Counted from the stretch's first letter, positions 1-7,832 are shown. The stretch: DNA of 64,000 nucleotides from Marmoricola sp. (GCA_025964775.1 JAOPYE010000004.1:97761-161760); one strand, 5' to 3'. Notes: generated from the sequence alone by a model not told the origin. Program-made: numbers and translations.

Positions 1-542
1 TCGGTCCGGGTCAGGTCGAAGTAGCCGAGGGCGTCGAGCACCCGGTCGGCCGGCAACCCGCAGGTGCGCAGGAGCTCGTCGGACCAGGACAGCAGCAGGT
101 CACCGAGGAGGATGGCGGCCGACGCGCCGTACTGCTGCGGGCTGGCGTTCCAGCGGCGCTCGCGGTGCAGCTCCTCGAACGCGCGATGGGTGGCCGGTCG
201 GCCCCGCCGTACGTCGGAGGCATCCATGTAGTCGTCGTGGACCAGTGCGCTGGCGTGCAGGAGCTCAAGGGACGCGCACGCGCGGAGCAGGGCCACGTGG
301 TCGCTCGGCTCTGCGATCGCGAGGTGCCCCCACCAGCAGAACGCGGCGCGGAATCGCTTTCCGCCCGAGACGCTGATCCGGGCATGCTCGACAAGTCGCT
401 GGGCGTCCTCGCCGAGCGCAGCGAGCCAGGACGCCTGGCCGTCGACGAACGACTGCACCGTCGATTCGATGCCGGCGCGGAAGTCGGCGGGATCCCATGC
501 CCCGGTGCCCGCAGGGAGCACGACTTCGTGAGACTCAGTCAC
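1..542 (-). CDS. Polyprenyl (geranylgeranyl-type) diphosphate synthase, 5' part
   Basis: Partial gene; its C-terminal part lies left of the window. The first 180 codons translate as a trans-isoprenyl diphosphate synthase, which condenses IPP onto an allylic diphosphate. Visible motifs are GGKRFRA (about residues 58-64) and the first Asp-rich motif in LLHASALVHDDYMDASDVRR, with DDYMD binding Mg2+/diphosphate. The GTG at 542 is chosen because it gives the expected N-terminal length and has a -10-like TACGCT only 6 nt upstream, so it may be leaderless. It diverges from metF across 32 bp. The oxidoreductase at 1476-2780 resembles carotenoid desaturases, so a link to isoprenoid or carotenoid metabolism is possible but unproven. 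Exact chain length cannot be told from this fragment. Confidence 0.88.
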   Translation of the reverse strand, partial: MTESHEVVLPAGTGAWDPADFRAGIESTVQSFVDGQASWLAALGEDAQRLVEHARISVSGGKRFRAAFCWWGHLAIAEPSDHVALLRACASLELLHASALVHDDYMDASDVRRGRPATHRAFEELHRERRWNASPQQYGASAAILLGDLLLSWSDELLRTCGLPADRVLDALGYFDLTRT

Positions 543-574
543 GCCGGGAGCGTATCCCTCGTATCCTCGGCGCC
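543..574. promoter_or_regulatory. Divergent leaderless promoter pair (polyprenyl synthase / metF)
   Basis: The 32 bp between two divergent start codons hold a -10-like box for each gene: TACGCT on the minus strand at 549-554, 6 nt before the GTG at 542, and TATCCT on the plus strand at 562-567, 7 nt before the ATG at 575. Neither gene has room for a Shine-Dalgarno sequence, so both transcripts are probably leaderless. The -35 regions would lie inside the opposite gene. Confidence 0.55.
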
Positions 575-1465
575 ATGGCCACGGGACGACCAACGAGCAT
601 CGCAGCCCTGCTGGGGTCTGGCGAACGCACCTTTTCCTTCGAGTTCTTTCCCCCCAAGGACGAGGCGGGTGAAGAGGTCCTCTGGCGCACCCTGCGCGAG
701 CTGGAGGAGCTCGAGCCGACCTTCGTCTCGGTGACCTACGGCGCTGGCGGCACCACCCGCGACCGCACGATCGAGATCACCGGCCGGATCGCCCGCGAGA
801 CCTCGATGACCCCGATGGCGCACCTCACGTGCGTCGGGCACACGGTCACCGAGCTGAGCGACATCCTCGACTCGCTCGCCGGTGCCGGGGTGACCAACGT
901 GCTGGCGCTGCGGGGCGACCCGGCCGGTGGACCCGGTACGCCGTGGGTCACCACCGATGGCGGCGTCGACTTCGCCGCTGACCTGGTCGGCCTGGTCAAG
1001 CGCCGCGATCAGTTCGCCGTGGGTGTCGCCATGTTCCCCGAAGGCCATCGCGACGCGGCCAGCACCGACGCCGACGTCGAGGTCATGCGCGCCAAGTACG
1101 ACGCCGGTGCCGAGTTCGCGATCACCGAGATGGTGCTGCGCGCCTCGGACTACTTCGGTCTGGTCGAGCGCGCCGCCGCCGCTGGCGTCGACATCCCGAT
1201 CATCCCGGGCATCATGCCGATCCTCGGCCTCGGCTCGATGAAGAAGATGGTCGAGCTGTCCGGGCGCGAGATGCCCGACGAAGTGCTGGCGCGCATCGAG
1301 CCGCTGGCCGACGACCCGGACGCCGTACGCGCCGAGGGCATCCGGATCGCGACCGAGCTGTGCGACGACCTGCTCGCAGGCGGAGCGCCGGGCCTGCACT
1401 TCTACACGCTGAACCGGTCCAAGGCGACCCGCGAGATCTACTCATCTCTCGCAGTTCACGCCTGA
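575..1465 (+). CDS. metF: 5,10-methylenetetrahydrofolate reductase
   Basis: Reduces 5,10-methylene-THF to 5-methyl-THF, the methyl donor for methionine synthesis; cytosolic TIM-barrel flavoprotein of 296 residues, a normal length for bacterial MetF. The N-terminal FSFEFFPPK (residues 20-28) carries the conserved catalytic Glu (E23). VSVTYGAGG, HLTCVGHT, LRGDPAGG and the C-terminal PGLHFYTLNRS are family hallmarks. An in-frame upstream start at 497 exists, but ATG 575 matches the family N-terminus and sits 7 nt after a TATCCT box. It faces the oxidoreductase gene tail to tail, with 10 bp between them. Confidence 0.95.
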   Translation: MATGRPTSIAALLGSGERTFSFEFFPPKDEAGEEVLWRTLRELEELEPTFVSVTYGAGGTTRDRTIEITGRIARETSMTPMAHLTCVGHTVTELSDILDSLAGAGVTNVLALRGDPAGGPGTPWVTTDGGVDFAADLVGLVKRRDQFAVGVAMFPEGHRDAASTDADVEVMRAKYDAGAEFAITEMVLRASDYFGLVERAAAAGVDIPIIPGIMPILGLGSMKKMVELSGREMPDEVLARIEPLADDPDAVRAEGIRIATELCDDLLAGGAPGLHFYTLNRSKATREIYSSLAVHA

Positions 1466-1475
1466 CGCTGGGCCC

Positions 1476-2780
1476 TTAGGCCGGGCCGACCACCTGGGCC
1501 ACCAGCGCTGCCGAGAGTCCGACGCTGGGAAGGCCGGCGCCGGGTGTCGTGTGGGCACCGGCGAGGTAGACGCCGGCGATCGGGGACGTCGTACCCATCC
1601 GGTGGCGAACCGTGCCGCGACCCTGCCACAGCACTCCGGAGGGAGAGCCGTTCCAGTCGGCGACCAGCTCGCGCGGTGACCGGTCGATGCGCACCTCGAC
1701 CTGGTCGCGGACCCGGATGCCCGAGCGCTGCAGCGCGGTGACGATGTCCTCGGCAAGCCGACCGCGACCCAGGACGGTCCAGGCATGGGCTCCGTCGGGC
1801 GCGGTGCCGTTGGTACGCAGGACCAGGCAGGGATCGCCGTGGATGACCACTTCGTGCGGCAGGTCGGGTACCTCACCGACGATGCCCATGTGGCACATCA
1901 CCGGTGGGATCACCGGCATCGTGCGGGCGACCTGGTCGGCCAGCGCCGGCAGCCGTCGGGGGTCGATCGCGACGACGACCACGTCGGCCGCCAGGTCCCC
2001 GGCCGTGGTGGAGACCGCGACCACGCGACCGGCCTCGACCACCAGGTCGGTGGCGGTGGTCGAGGTCGTCACCGTGACACCGCGGGTCGCGAGCCGTTCG
2101 GCCAGGACTCCGGTCAGCTGACCCATCCCGCCGGGCAGGGTCCAGGCACCGAAGTTCTGCTCGACGTAGGACCAGACCCCCACCCAGGCGGGCACGTTGC
2201 GCGGGTCGTGACCCTCGAACCGGGTGGCGTGCAGGGCCAGGTCGCGAAGTCGGGAGTCCTTGAATTCCTTGGCGACGAGCTTCTGCAGCGTGAGCCGCGT
2301 CTCGAGCAGCGCGCGGGTCTGCTTCGGGGCGTGCTCGGGCGACCAGGGTCGTTCGAACCAGTCCTTGCGCAAGGCCTCCCAGACCTCGGCGAAGTCATCG
2401 ACGTAGCTGACCCACCGTGCGCCGGCGCCCCGTCCGAGTGCCGACTCGATCGCGTCGAGCTGGGCGGCGCGACTGCCGCCGGGCAGGTCCAGCACGGTCT
2501 CGTCGGCGAACCGGTGCTGGGCGACGGGCTCGAGCGGGACCAGGTCGATCTCCTTCTCGGCCGCGCGCCCGGACTTGCGGAAGAAATCCCGGATCACGGC
2601 CGGGAGCAACGTGCTGGTCGGGCCGGCATCCCAGCGGAAGCCGTCCTTCTCGATGGTCGTCAGCGCGCCACCGAGCGTGCGTTCCTGCTCGATCAGCGTC
2701 ACCTCGTGCCCGAGCTTCGCGAGCCGTGCCGCACTCGCCAGGCCGCCGAACCCGCCGCCGATCACCACCACACGCGCCAT
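1476..2780 (-). CDS. FAD-dependent oxidoreductase, phytoene desaturase (CrtI)-like
   Basis: A 434-residue flavoprotein. It begins with a Rossmann FAD-binding motif, VVVIGGGFGGLASAARLAKLG (about residues 4-24), followed by the Glu-containing LIEQERTLGG. The C-terminal IAGVYLAGAHTTPGAGLPSVGLSAAL is the second FAD motif of CrtI/amine-oxidase-type desaturases. The polyprenyl synthase nearby makes an isoprenoid substrate plausible, but the substrate cannot be read from sequence. ATG 2780 is chosen over upstream in-frame starts because the Rossmann fold starts at once and TAGGGT (2788-2793, minus strand) lies 7 nt upstream, suggesting a leaderless mRNA. Confidence 0.82.
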   Translation of the reverse strand: MARVVVIGGGFGGLASAARLAKLGHEVTLIEQERTLGGALTTIEKDGFRWDAGPTSTLLPAVIRDFFRKSGRAAEKEIDLVPLEPVAQHRFADETVLDLPGGSRAAQLDAIESALGRGAGARWVSYVDDFAEVWEALRKDWFERPWSPEHAPKQTRALLETRLTLQKLVAKEFKDSRLRDLALHATRFEGHDPRNVPAWVGVWSYVEQNFGAWTLPGGMGQLTGVLAERLATRGVTVTTSTTATDLVVEAGRVVAVSTTAGDLAADVVVVAIDPRRLPALADQVARTMPVIPPVMCHMGIVGEVPDLPHEVVIHGDPCLVLRTNGTAPDGAHAWTVLGRGRLAEDIVTALQRSGIRVRDQVEVRIDRSPRELVADWNGSPSGVLWQGRGTVRHRMGTTSPIAGVYLAGAHTTPGAGLPSVGLSAALVAQVVGPA

Positions 2781-2880
2781 GGGGCACACCCTAGGGGTGC
2801 GGGTCGTCGGCGCCGGGCGCTGTCGGGTCGTCGTGACAATCCATTCGCAGCCCGGGTCGCTGGTGACATACCGTCGATGC

Positions 2881-3516
2881 GTGGACGAAGCCTGGCTGGA
2901 GATCACCGACGTGGCGGCGCTGGTCGAGCTGCTCGGGGAGCCGATCCCGCGGGCCCGCGACAAGGTCCGCACCAGGTTGAACGACCTCGACCGTGCCTGG
3001 CTCGCGTCCTCGCCGTTCTGCGTGATGGCGACGGCCTCGACCACCGGGCAGTGCGACGCCTCGCCGAAGGGGGATCCTGCCGGCGACCTGGTGCACGTCC
3101 TGGACGACGTGACGATCGCGATCGCCGAGAGGCCGGGAAATCGTCGCGCCGACGGCTACCGCAACATCCTGGAGAACCCGCACGTCGGGCTGAACTTCCT
3201 GATCCCGGGCCGCGGCGACACGCTGCGTGTCAACGGCAACGCCCGGCTGGTCGCGCAGGCACCGTTCTTCGACGAGCTCGTGGTCGAGGGCCACCGGCCG
3301 GTCCTCGCCGTGGTCGTCGAGGTCGAGGAGGTGTTCAGCCACTGCTCGAAGGCGTTCCTGCGTTCGGGACTGTGGGATCCGGGTACCTGGGACCCGGACG
3401 CCCGGGTGCCGCGGCGCGCGGTGATCGCGCACACCACCGAGGAGACCGGCATGAGCCTGGCCGAGCTCGACGAGTACTACGGCGAGCGGTACCGCAAGGG
3501 CCTCTACGGCGCCTGA
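2881..3516 (+). CDS. PPOX-type FMN-binding flavoprotein (MSMEG_1061-like)
   Basis: A 211-residue protein of the pyridoxamine 5'-phosphate oxidase-like split-barrel fold. WLASSPFCVMATASTTGQCD, then ASPKGDPAG and NPHVGLNFLIPGRGDTLRVNG, match the MSMEG_1061-type FMN/F420-binding family; the physiological substrate is unknown. GTG 2881 is preferred: longer in-frame starts run back through the divergent oxidoreductase promoter. There is no SD, and CATACCGT just upstream could serve as a -10 for a leaderless transcript. The gene ends next to the convergent ArsC-like gene with no spacer. Confidence 0.72.
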   Translation: MDEAWLEITDVAALVELLGEPIPRARDKVRTRLNDLDRAWLASSPFCVMATASTTGQCDASPKGDPAGDLVHVLDDVTIAIAERPGNRRADGYRNILENPHVGLNFLIPGRGDTLRVNGNARLVAQAPFFDELVVEGHRPVLAVVVEVEEVFSHCSKAFLRSGLWDPGTWDPDARVPRRAVIAHTTEETGMSLAELDEYYGERYRKGLYGA

Positions 3517-3750
3517 TCAGCCGCGCTCGTGGGCGATGACGTCCTCGATGCTGGCGGCGTCGCGGCCGACCACGGTGGTGCCGTCGGCCGCGGTGATGAT
3601 GGGTCGCTGGATCGTGCGCGGGTCGGCAACCATCGCGGCGATCCACTCGTCGCGGTGCGCGGCGTCGCGGGGCAGGTCGATGCCGGCGGCATCGAGCTCG
3701 GCCTTCGCGGAACGGCACTTGCTGCACGCCGGGTTGATCCAGATCTCCAC
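3517..3750 (-). CDS. ArsC/Spx-like thioredoxin-fold protein, internally shortened
   Basis: A 77-residue protein starting MEIWINPACSKCRSA, with the ArsC active-site Cys in the CSKC context, and ending with a conserved ArsC tail: DAAHRDEWIAAM, then RPIITAADGTTVVGR. Actinobacterial relatives are about 110-118 residues, so roughly 35-40 residues between the active-site helix and DAAHRDEW are missing. Both ends stay in frame, so this looks like a clean in-frame deletion rather than a frameshift. Whether it is still an arsenate reductase or thiol oxidoreductase is uncertain; the missing part normally carries substrate-contact residues. Possibly co-transcribed with the YbaK gene, whose stop lies 2 bp upstream. 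Confidence 0.75.
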   Translation of the reverse strand: MEIWINPACSKCRSAKAELDAAGIDLPRDAAHRDEWIAAMVADPRTIQRPIITAADGTTVVGRDAASIEDVIAHERG

Positions 3751-3752
3751 GA

Positions 3753-4262
3753 TCAGTTCACGTCGATCTCGATCGCACCGGTGAGCCGGCTCAGTTCGTC
3801 GTACGTCGTGGAGAAGACGGCTGCCGGGTGGCCGGCGGCGGCCCAGATCACCTCGTAGCGCCGCAAGGTCGGGTCGAGGTAGGTCGGGATCGGGACGGGA
3901 TGCGCGATCGGCGAGACGCCGCCGATGACCTGGCCGGTCGTCTCCTTGACGAACTCCGGCTTCGCGCGCCGCAGGTCGGCAACTCCGATCCGGGCGGCGG
4001 CCAACGACACGTCGACCCGGTGTGCGCCCGAGGTGAGGATCAGGATCGGCTGATCCGTGCCATCTGCGCCCGGCGCAGCGAAGAGAAGGCTGTTCGCGAT
4101 GGCGCCGACCTCGCAGCCCAGTGCCTCGGCCGCCAGCGCGGCCGTGTGCACCGAGTCGGGCAGGAGCACGATCCGGCCCTGTCCGCCGAGGTCGCCCAAA
4201 CGGGCCCGGAAGGACGCGATCGACGGGTGTTCACCAGCCGCTGCGCCGGTCGTCTCAGCCAT
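3753..4262 (-). CDS. YbaK/EbsC-type aminoacyl-tRNA deacylase domain protein
   Basis: A 169-residue free-standing YbaK/ProX-type domain; the family hydrolyses mischarged aminoacyl-tRNA (for example Cys-tRNAPro). Visible family features are TAALAAEALGCEVGAIANSLLF, the Gly/Ser-rich LILTSGAHRVD, KPEFVKETTGQVIGGVSPIAHP with the GGVSP loop, and a C-terminal YEVIWAAAGHPAAVF. ATG 4262 is chosen over upstream in-frame starts because it matches the family N-terminus and has TACCTT (4270-4275, minus strand) 7 nt upstream. It is divergent from the SOS-box operon. Confidence 0.85.
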   Translation of the reverse strand: MAETTGAAAGEHPSIASFRARLGDLGGQGRIVLLPDSVHTAALAAEALGCEVGAIANSLLFAAPGADGTDQPILILTSGAHRVDVSLAAARIGVADLRRAKPEFVKETTGQVIGGVSPIAHPVPIPTYLDPTLRRYEVIWAAAGHPAAVFSTTYDELSRLTGAIEIDVN

Positions 4263-4336
4263 GGCCCGGAAGGTATCCCACCCACCGTCGGAAGGGCTTG
4301 ACGGGCTGTCGGTCCTGAGGTGTACCTTGGAGTCAT

Positions 4337-4352
4337 TCGAACATCTGTTCGA
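4337..4352. promoter_or_regulatory. LexA (SOS) box, perfect palindrome
   Basis: TCGAACATCTGTTCGA is a perfect 16-bp palindrome matching the actinobacterial/Bacillus-type LexA consensus, TCGAAC-N4-GTTCGA. It lies 107 bp before the DUF6504 start and 75 bp upstream of the YbaK start on the other strand, so LexA could control either. The plus-strand operon ends in DNA polymerase IV, the expected kind of SOS target, which makes that the likelier regulon member. Confidence 0.85.
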
Positions 4353-4357
4353 AGTCG

Positions 4358-4400
4358 GCTCCGGTGGAAGGTGACTTCGACCCCCATCTTCCACCGGGGC
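4358..4400 (+). promoter_or_regulatory. Strong hairpin between the SOS box and the DUF6504 operon
   Basis: The arms at 4358-4370 (GCTCCGGTGGAAG) and 4388-4400 (CTTCCACCGGGGC) pair over 13 bp, one of them G-U, with a 17-nt loop. The hairpin follows the LexA box and precedes the first gene by 58 bp, so it would sit in the 5' UTR of the operon. There is no U-tract, so it is not a classic terminator. Its role is unknown: mRNA stabilisation, attenuation or a second protein-binding site are all possible. Confidence 0.5.
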
Positions 4401-4458
4401 ACCGACAAGGGGTCCGAGGCCGCGACATCGAGTACGGCGAGATCGAGAGGAGCAGACA

Positions 4459-4848
4459 GTGCGACGGTATGACGACCTGGTGGAGGTACGGAAAGGTCCG
4501 GTTCCCGGCTACGGCGCGGACGGGCCGGACGGTTTCGGGGACCTGATGCTGGCGACACGGCCCGACGAACTCCCGGCCAGCGAAGCGCCGCAGCAGTTCC
4601 TCTGGCGCGGCCGGCTCTGGCAGGTCCGCTCGATCGTGGCCCACTGGGTCGAGACCGGCGCCTGGTGGCTGCGACGTCCCGAGGAGCGGCCGGGCGCTTC
4701 CGAGCTGATCCGGGAACGCGAGGTCTGGCGGGTGACGGCGGCCCGTGGCCGCGCCGTGGCCACGAACGACGATCCCGGCTTCGGCGTCTTCGACCTGGCC
4801 TTCGACCCGGCTGAGGGCCTTTGGTGCCTCGCCGGTTCGCTGGACTGA
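4459..4848 (+). CDS. DUF6504 family protein
   Basis: A 129-residue cytosolic protein rich in Trp. The core FLWRGRLWQVRSIVAHWVETGAWW, and VWRVTAARGR with GFGVFDLAFDPAEGLWCLAG, match the DUF6504 family, which I recall being found beside translesion polymerase genes in actinobacteria; its biochemical role is unknown. GTG 4459 has a good SD (GAGAGGAGC) just upstream. First gene of a tight run with the HEPN protein, a methyltransferase and dinB, downstream of the LexA box, so it is likely damage-inducible (inference). Confidence 0.8.
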   Translation: MRRYDDLVEVRKGPVPGYGADGPDGFGDLMLATRPDELPASEAPQQFLWRGRLWQVRSIVAHWVETGAWWLRRPEERPGASELIREREVWRVTAARGRAVATNDDPGFGVFDLAFDPAEGLWCLAGSLD

Positions 4849-4857
4849 GGGCGAGTC

Positions 4858-5274
4858 GTGATGACCCACAGCCTGCAGCTTCCTGCCGCGACGCACTCCT
4901 ACCTCGAACGGTCTGCCGAGTCCCTGCGCGAGGCGATCACCTGCTCCGACGTCCCGCAGCGCTATGCGCTGGCGCACGTCGCAGCACTGCGTGCAACCGC
5001 GGCCCTGCTGGCAGCCCGTGCACAACCGCTCCCGGTGGCCAGGCGACGCCAGAAGAACGCCTGGGTGTTGCTGACCGAGGTCGCGCCGGAGTTCGCCGAA
5101 TGGGCGACCTTCTTCTCCTCGGGCGCCCAGAAGCGCTCGGCGGCAGAGGCCGGGTCCCGGCGTGCCGTGACCGAACGCGAGGCCGACGACCTGGTGCGGG
5201 ATGCCGACCGGTTCCTCGCCCTGGTCGAGACCGCGCTCGGGTTGACCGGACACGCTCCGTTCCGGGTGGCTTGA
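4858..5274 (+). CDS. SAV_6107-family HEPN-domain protein
   Basis: A 138-residue, all-helical, Ala/Arg-rich protein. RYALAHVAALRATAALLAARAQP is the signature region of the SAV_6107 HEPN family and contains an R-x4-H arrangement (RYALAH, about residues 35-40) of the kind used by HEPN RNases; whether it is catalytic here is not shown. It starts at GTG 4858 or the adjacent ATG 4861, 9 bp after the DUF6504 stop, and shares the putative SOS operon. HEPN proteins often act in toxin or stress systems; a role in the DNA-damage response is inference from context only. Confidence 0.75.
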   Translation: MMTHSLQLPAATHSYLERSAESLREAITCSDVPQRYALAHVAALRATAALLAARAQPLPVARRRQKNAWVLLTEVAPEFAEWATFFSSGAQKRSAAEAGSRRAVTEREADDLVRDADRFLALVETALGLTGHAPFRVA

Positions 5275-5311
5275 CGGCGGTGCCTGGCGCCGCAGCACTA
5301 GGGTTCGGGGC

Positions 5312-6025
5312 ATGGAGCGACCCCTGGAACGCCGTGCTTCGGTCCGTACTGCCGTGGTCTGGGACGCATGCCGAGTCCACCTCGAGTCCCGTGCCGGACA
5401 GACGGTCGTCGACATCGGGGGCGGCACCGGCGGGCTGGCTGTCCGCGTCGCCGAGCTCGGCCATCAGGTCACCGTCATCGACCCGAGCCCGGACGCGCTG
5501 GCGGCACTGGCCCGACGGGCATCCGAGCACGGCGTCGCCGACCGGATCACCGGTCAGCAGGGCGAGCTCGCCTCGCTGCCCGATCTGGTCGCGGCCGGGT
5601 CGGCGGACCTGGTCCTGTGCCACGAAGTGCTCGGTCTCGTCGACGACCCGGCCGCGGCGCTGGCGACGATCGGCCGGGTGCTGCGACCCGGGGGAGTCCT
5701 CAGCCTGCTGGTCAGCCAGCGCCACGCAGCGGTCCTGGCCAGGGCCATGGCCGGCCACTTCGTCCAGGCGCGGGCGGTCCTCGACGGAGAGGTCGCCGGT
5801 GAGCGGCGGTTCGTCGCCGACGAGCTCGCCGACCTGCTGGCCGCCTCCGGTTTCACGCTCACCGAGATGCACGCTGTCCGGGTCTTCACCGATGTCGTCC
5901 CGTCCTCCCTGCTCGACCTCGAGCCGGGAGCGGTCGAGAGCCTGCTCGAGCTCGAACGCGCGGTCGCCCGGCGTCCGGAGTACCGCACGCTGGGCGCCCA
6001 GCTGCACACCCTCGCCACCCGCTGA
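5312..6025 (+). CDS. Class I SAM-dependent methyltransferase
   Basis: A 237-residue methyltransferase. VVDIGGGTGGLAVRVAELGHQVTVIDPSPDAL holds motif I (GGGTGG) and the acidic end of beta-2 that binds SAM ribose; LVLCHEVLGLVDDP and RVLRPGGVLSLLVS are motifs II and III. The substrate is unknown. It lies between the HEPN gene and dinB. A TAGGGT box at 5299-5304, 7 nt before ATG 5312, suggests a leaderless internal promoter, so it may be expressed both with and independently of the SOS-controlled genes. Confidence 0.82.
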   Translation: MERPLERRASVRTAVVWDACRVHLESRAGQTVVDIGGGTGGLAVRVAELGHQVTVIDPSPDALAALARRASEHGVADRITGQQGELASLPDLVAAGSADLVLCHEVLGLVDDPAAALATIGRVLRPGGVLSLLVSQRHAAVLARAMAGHFVQARAVLDGEVAGERRFVADELADLLAASGFTLTEMHAVRVFTDVVPSSLLDLEPGAVESLLELERAVARRPEYRTLGAQLHTLATR

Positions 6026-6049
6026 GGCGGCGCCCGGCCGCGAGGCGCG

Positions 6050-7243
6050 ATGAACGACGGGTCGCTGGGATGCCCGTTGCTCCACGTCGACATGGATGCG
6101 TTCTATGCGTCGGTGGCGTTGCGGGAACACCCCGAGCTCGTCGATGTGCCCGTGGTCGTCGGCGGTGGACATCGGGGCGTGGTGCTGTCGGCGAACTATC
6201 CGGCGCGACGACTCGGCATCCGATCCGGGATGTCGGGGACCGAGGCCGCTCGGCTCTGCCCGCAGGCCGTTCGCCTGGCGCCGGACTTCGAGGCGTTCGA
6301 GTCGGTGTCGCGCTCGGTGATGGAGACCTTCCGCCAGGTCACCCCGCTGGTCGAGGCGTACTCGCTGGACGAGGCTTTCCTCGACGTGTCCGGATCGAGG
6401 CGGGAGCGCGGTACCCCGCTGCAGATCGCGGAGTGGCTGCGCGCTCGGATCCACGACGAGCAGCAGATCACCTGCTCGGTGGGTCTGGCCGCCAGTGTCT
6501 CGGTCGCCAAGCTGGCGAGCAGGCGCGCGAAGCCCGACGGCGTCCTGGTGATTCCGCCCGAGCGGGTGATCGAGTACCTGCATCCGCTCGACGTCGGTGA
6601 GCTGTTCGGCGTCGGCGCCAAGACCCGGGCACGCCTGCATCGGCTCGGCCTGGAAACCGTCGGCGACGTCGCGAAGATCCCGTTGCCGACCTTGCGGCAG
6701 ATGGTGGGCCAGGCCTCCGGCCTGCACCTGCACCAGCTCGCGTGGGGCACCGACCGGAGGACGCTGGTGCCGCGTCGTTCCGACGACGACCCCGAACGCA
6801 GCATGGGAGCCGAGGAGACGTTCTCGCGCGACACCGCGGATCCTGCTGTGATCCGCCGCGAGCTGCTTCGTCTCGCGACCCGGGTCACCCGCCGGATGCG
6901 GCGAGCCGGGCTGTCGGGCCGGACGGTCGCCATCCGGGTCCGCTACAGCGACTTCACCACCCTGACGCGCTCGCACACCGCGCCGGATCCGACGGACGTC
7001 ACCAGCGAGGTCCACGCCGAGGCCGTCCGGCTCTTCGAGGCGCTGCGTACGACTCGCCGGATCCGGCTGGTCGGTGTCCGGGTGGAGGGCCTGCGGCCCC
7101 GGGCCGGGACCCAGCGGCAGCTCGAGCTCGGCGCCCGTGAGCGGGGCTGGGCCGAGGCCGATCGCGCCGTCGATGCGGCGGCGGCCCGTTTCGGTGGAGG
7201 TGCCGTACGTCCGGCGACGTTGTTCGGCGGGAGTCGTCCCTGA
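6050..7243 (+). CDS. dinB: DNA polymerase IV (Y-family translesion polymerase)
   Basis: A 397-residue error-prone polymerase that extends mismatched or lesion-blocked primers. Catalytic acidic residues are visible: D14 in LLHVDMDAFYASV and D107-E108 in YSLDEAFLDV. The steric-gate region is in the first motif, and LSANYPARRLGIRSGM and SVGLAASVSVAKLASRRAKPDG are typical. The helix-hairpin-helix (ELFGVGAKTRARL) and little-finger domains follow. Near the C-terminus QRQLELG resembles a beta-clamp-binding motif. Last gene of the run that starts behind the LexA box. Confidence 0.94.
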   Translation: MNDGSLGCPLLHVDMDAFYASVALREHPELVDVPVVVGGGHRGVVLSANYPARRLGIRSGMSGTEAARLCPQAVRLAPDFEAFESVSRSVMETFRQVTPLVEAYSLDEAFLDVSGSRRERGTPLQIAEWLRARIHDEQQITCSVGLAASVSVAKLASRRAKPDGVLVIPPERVIEYLHPLDVGELFGVGAKTRARLHRLGLETVGDVAKIPLPTLRQMVGQASGLHLHQLAWGTDRRTLVPRRSDDDPERSMGAEETFSRDTADPAVIRRELLRLATRVTRRMRRAGLSGRTVAIRVRYSDFTTLTRSHTAPDPTDVTSEVHAEAVRLFEALRTTRRIRLVGVRVEGLRPRAGTQRQLELGARERGWAEADRAVDAAAARFGGGAVRPATLFGGSRP

Positions 7244-7358
7244 ACGCCTGAGGAGAGAAGATGAATCTGTGAATTCGCAATCTCGGGTACCGCGTTGACC
7301 GGAGGCTGCCTAGACTTGTGCTGTCACCCGAAGTGCCATCAGTGGTTGGGAGGAAGTC

Positions 7359-7829
7359 GTGCCGCTCTCGGAAGAGGAACTGCGCCTGCTCGAACAGATG
7401 GAGCGCGCCCTCGCAGCCGAGGACCCGAAGTTCGTTTCTGCGCTGCAGGGACGGACGCTGCGACGGGTCGCGCGGATGCGCTCGGCGGCTGCCGGCCTGG
7501 TCTTCCTCGGTGGGATCGCGATGCTGATGGGTGGCGCGGTTTCGGAGATGTTGTGGCTCGGCGTCCTGGGCTTCCTGGTGATGCTGTCCTCCGCGATGAT
7601 CGGCCTGGCCGCGTGGCGTGGGCATCGCGTGCCGGACGAGCGACCGTCCTCGCCCGACGCACTCTTCGACTTCGACGACCACCCGCACCGTTTCGAGGTC
7701 CTCGACGGCGGCCGGGCCCCGAAGCCGAAGCGGCAGCGTCGTCCCCGTCGTCAGGCGGCCAACAAGAGCGGCACCTTCATGCAGCGCATCGAACAGCGCT
7801 GGCAGCACCGTCGGGACCAGGGCTTCTGA
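7359..7829 (+). CDS. DUF3040 membrane protein
   Basis: A 156-residue actinobacterial DUF3040 protein: an acidic N-terminus (MPLSEEELRLLEQMERALAAEDPKF), two transmembrane segments (about residues 45-62 and 67-87) and a basic C-terminus (PKPKRQRRPRRQ). The function is unknown; relatives are typically found near the dcw cluster, as here. GTG 7359 has an SD (GGGAGGAAG). A TAGACT box at 7311-7316 is a candidate -10. It ends 3 bp from the convergent transglutaminase gene. Confidence 0.82.
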   Translation: MPLSEEELRLLEQMERALAAEDPKFVSALQGRTLRRVARMRSAAAGLVFLGGIAMLMGGAVSEMLWLGVLGFLVMLSSAMIGLAAWRGHRVPDERPSSPDALFDFDDHPHRFEVLDGGRAPKPKRQRRPRRQAANKSGTFMQRIEQRWQHRRDQGF

Positions 7830-7832
7830 TCC

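Noticed and set aside
3517..3750. Frameshift or sequencing error explaining the short ArsC-like gene
   Set aside because: Both conserved ends are in the same frame and the DNA between them is simply too short to encode the missing residues in any frame.
4937..7015. Long minus-strand frame opposite the methyltransferase and dinB
   Set aside because: Its translation is rich in Arg, Gly and Asp without recognisable motifs, as expected for the complement of a high-GC coding region; dinB on the plus strand is unmistakable.
7295..7316. TTGACC and TAGACT as a -35/-10 pair upstream of the DUF3040 gene
   Set aside because: They are only 10 bp apart, too close for a normal sigma-70 promoter; TAGACT alone may still be a -10.
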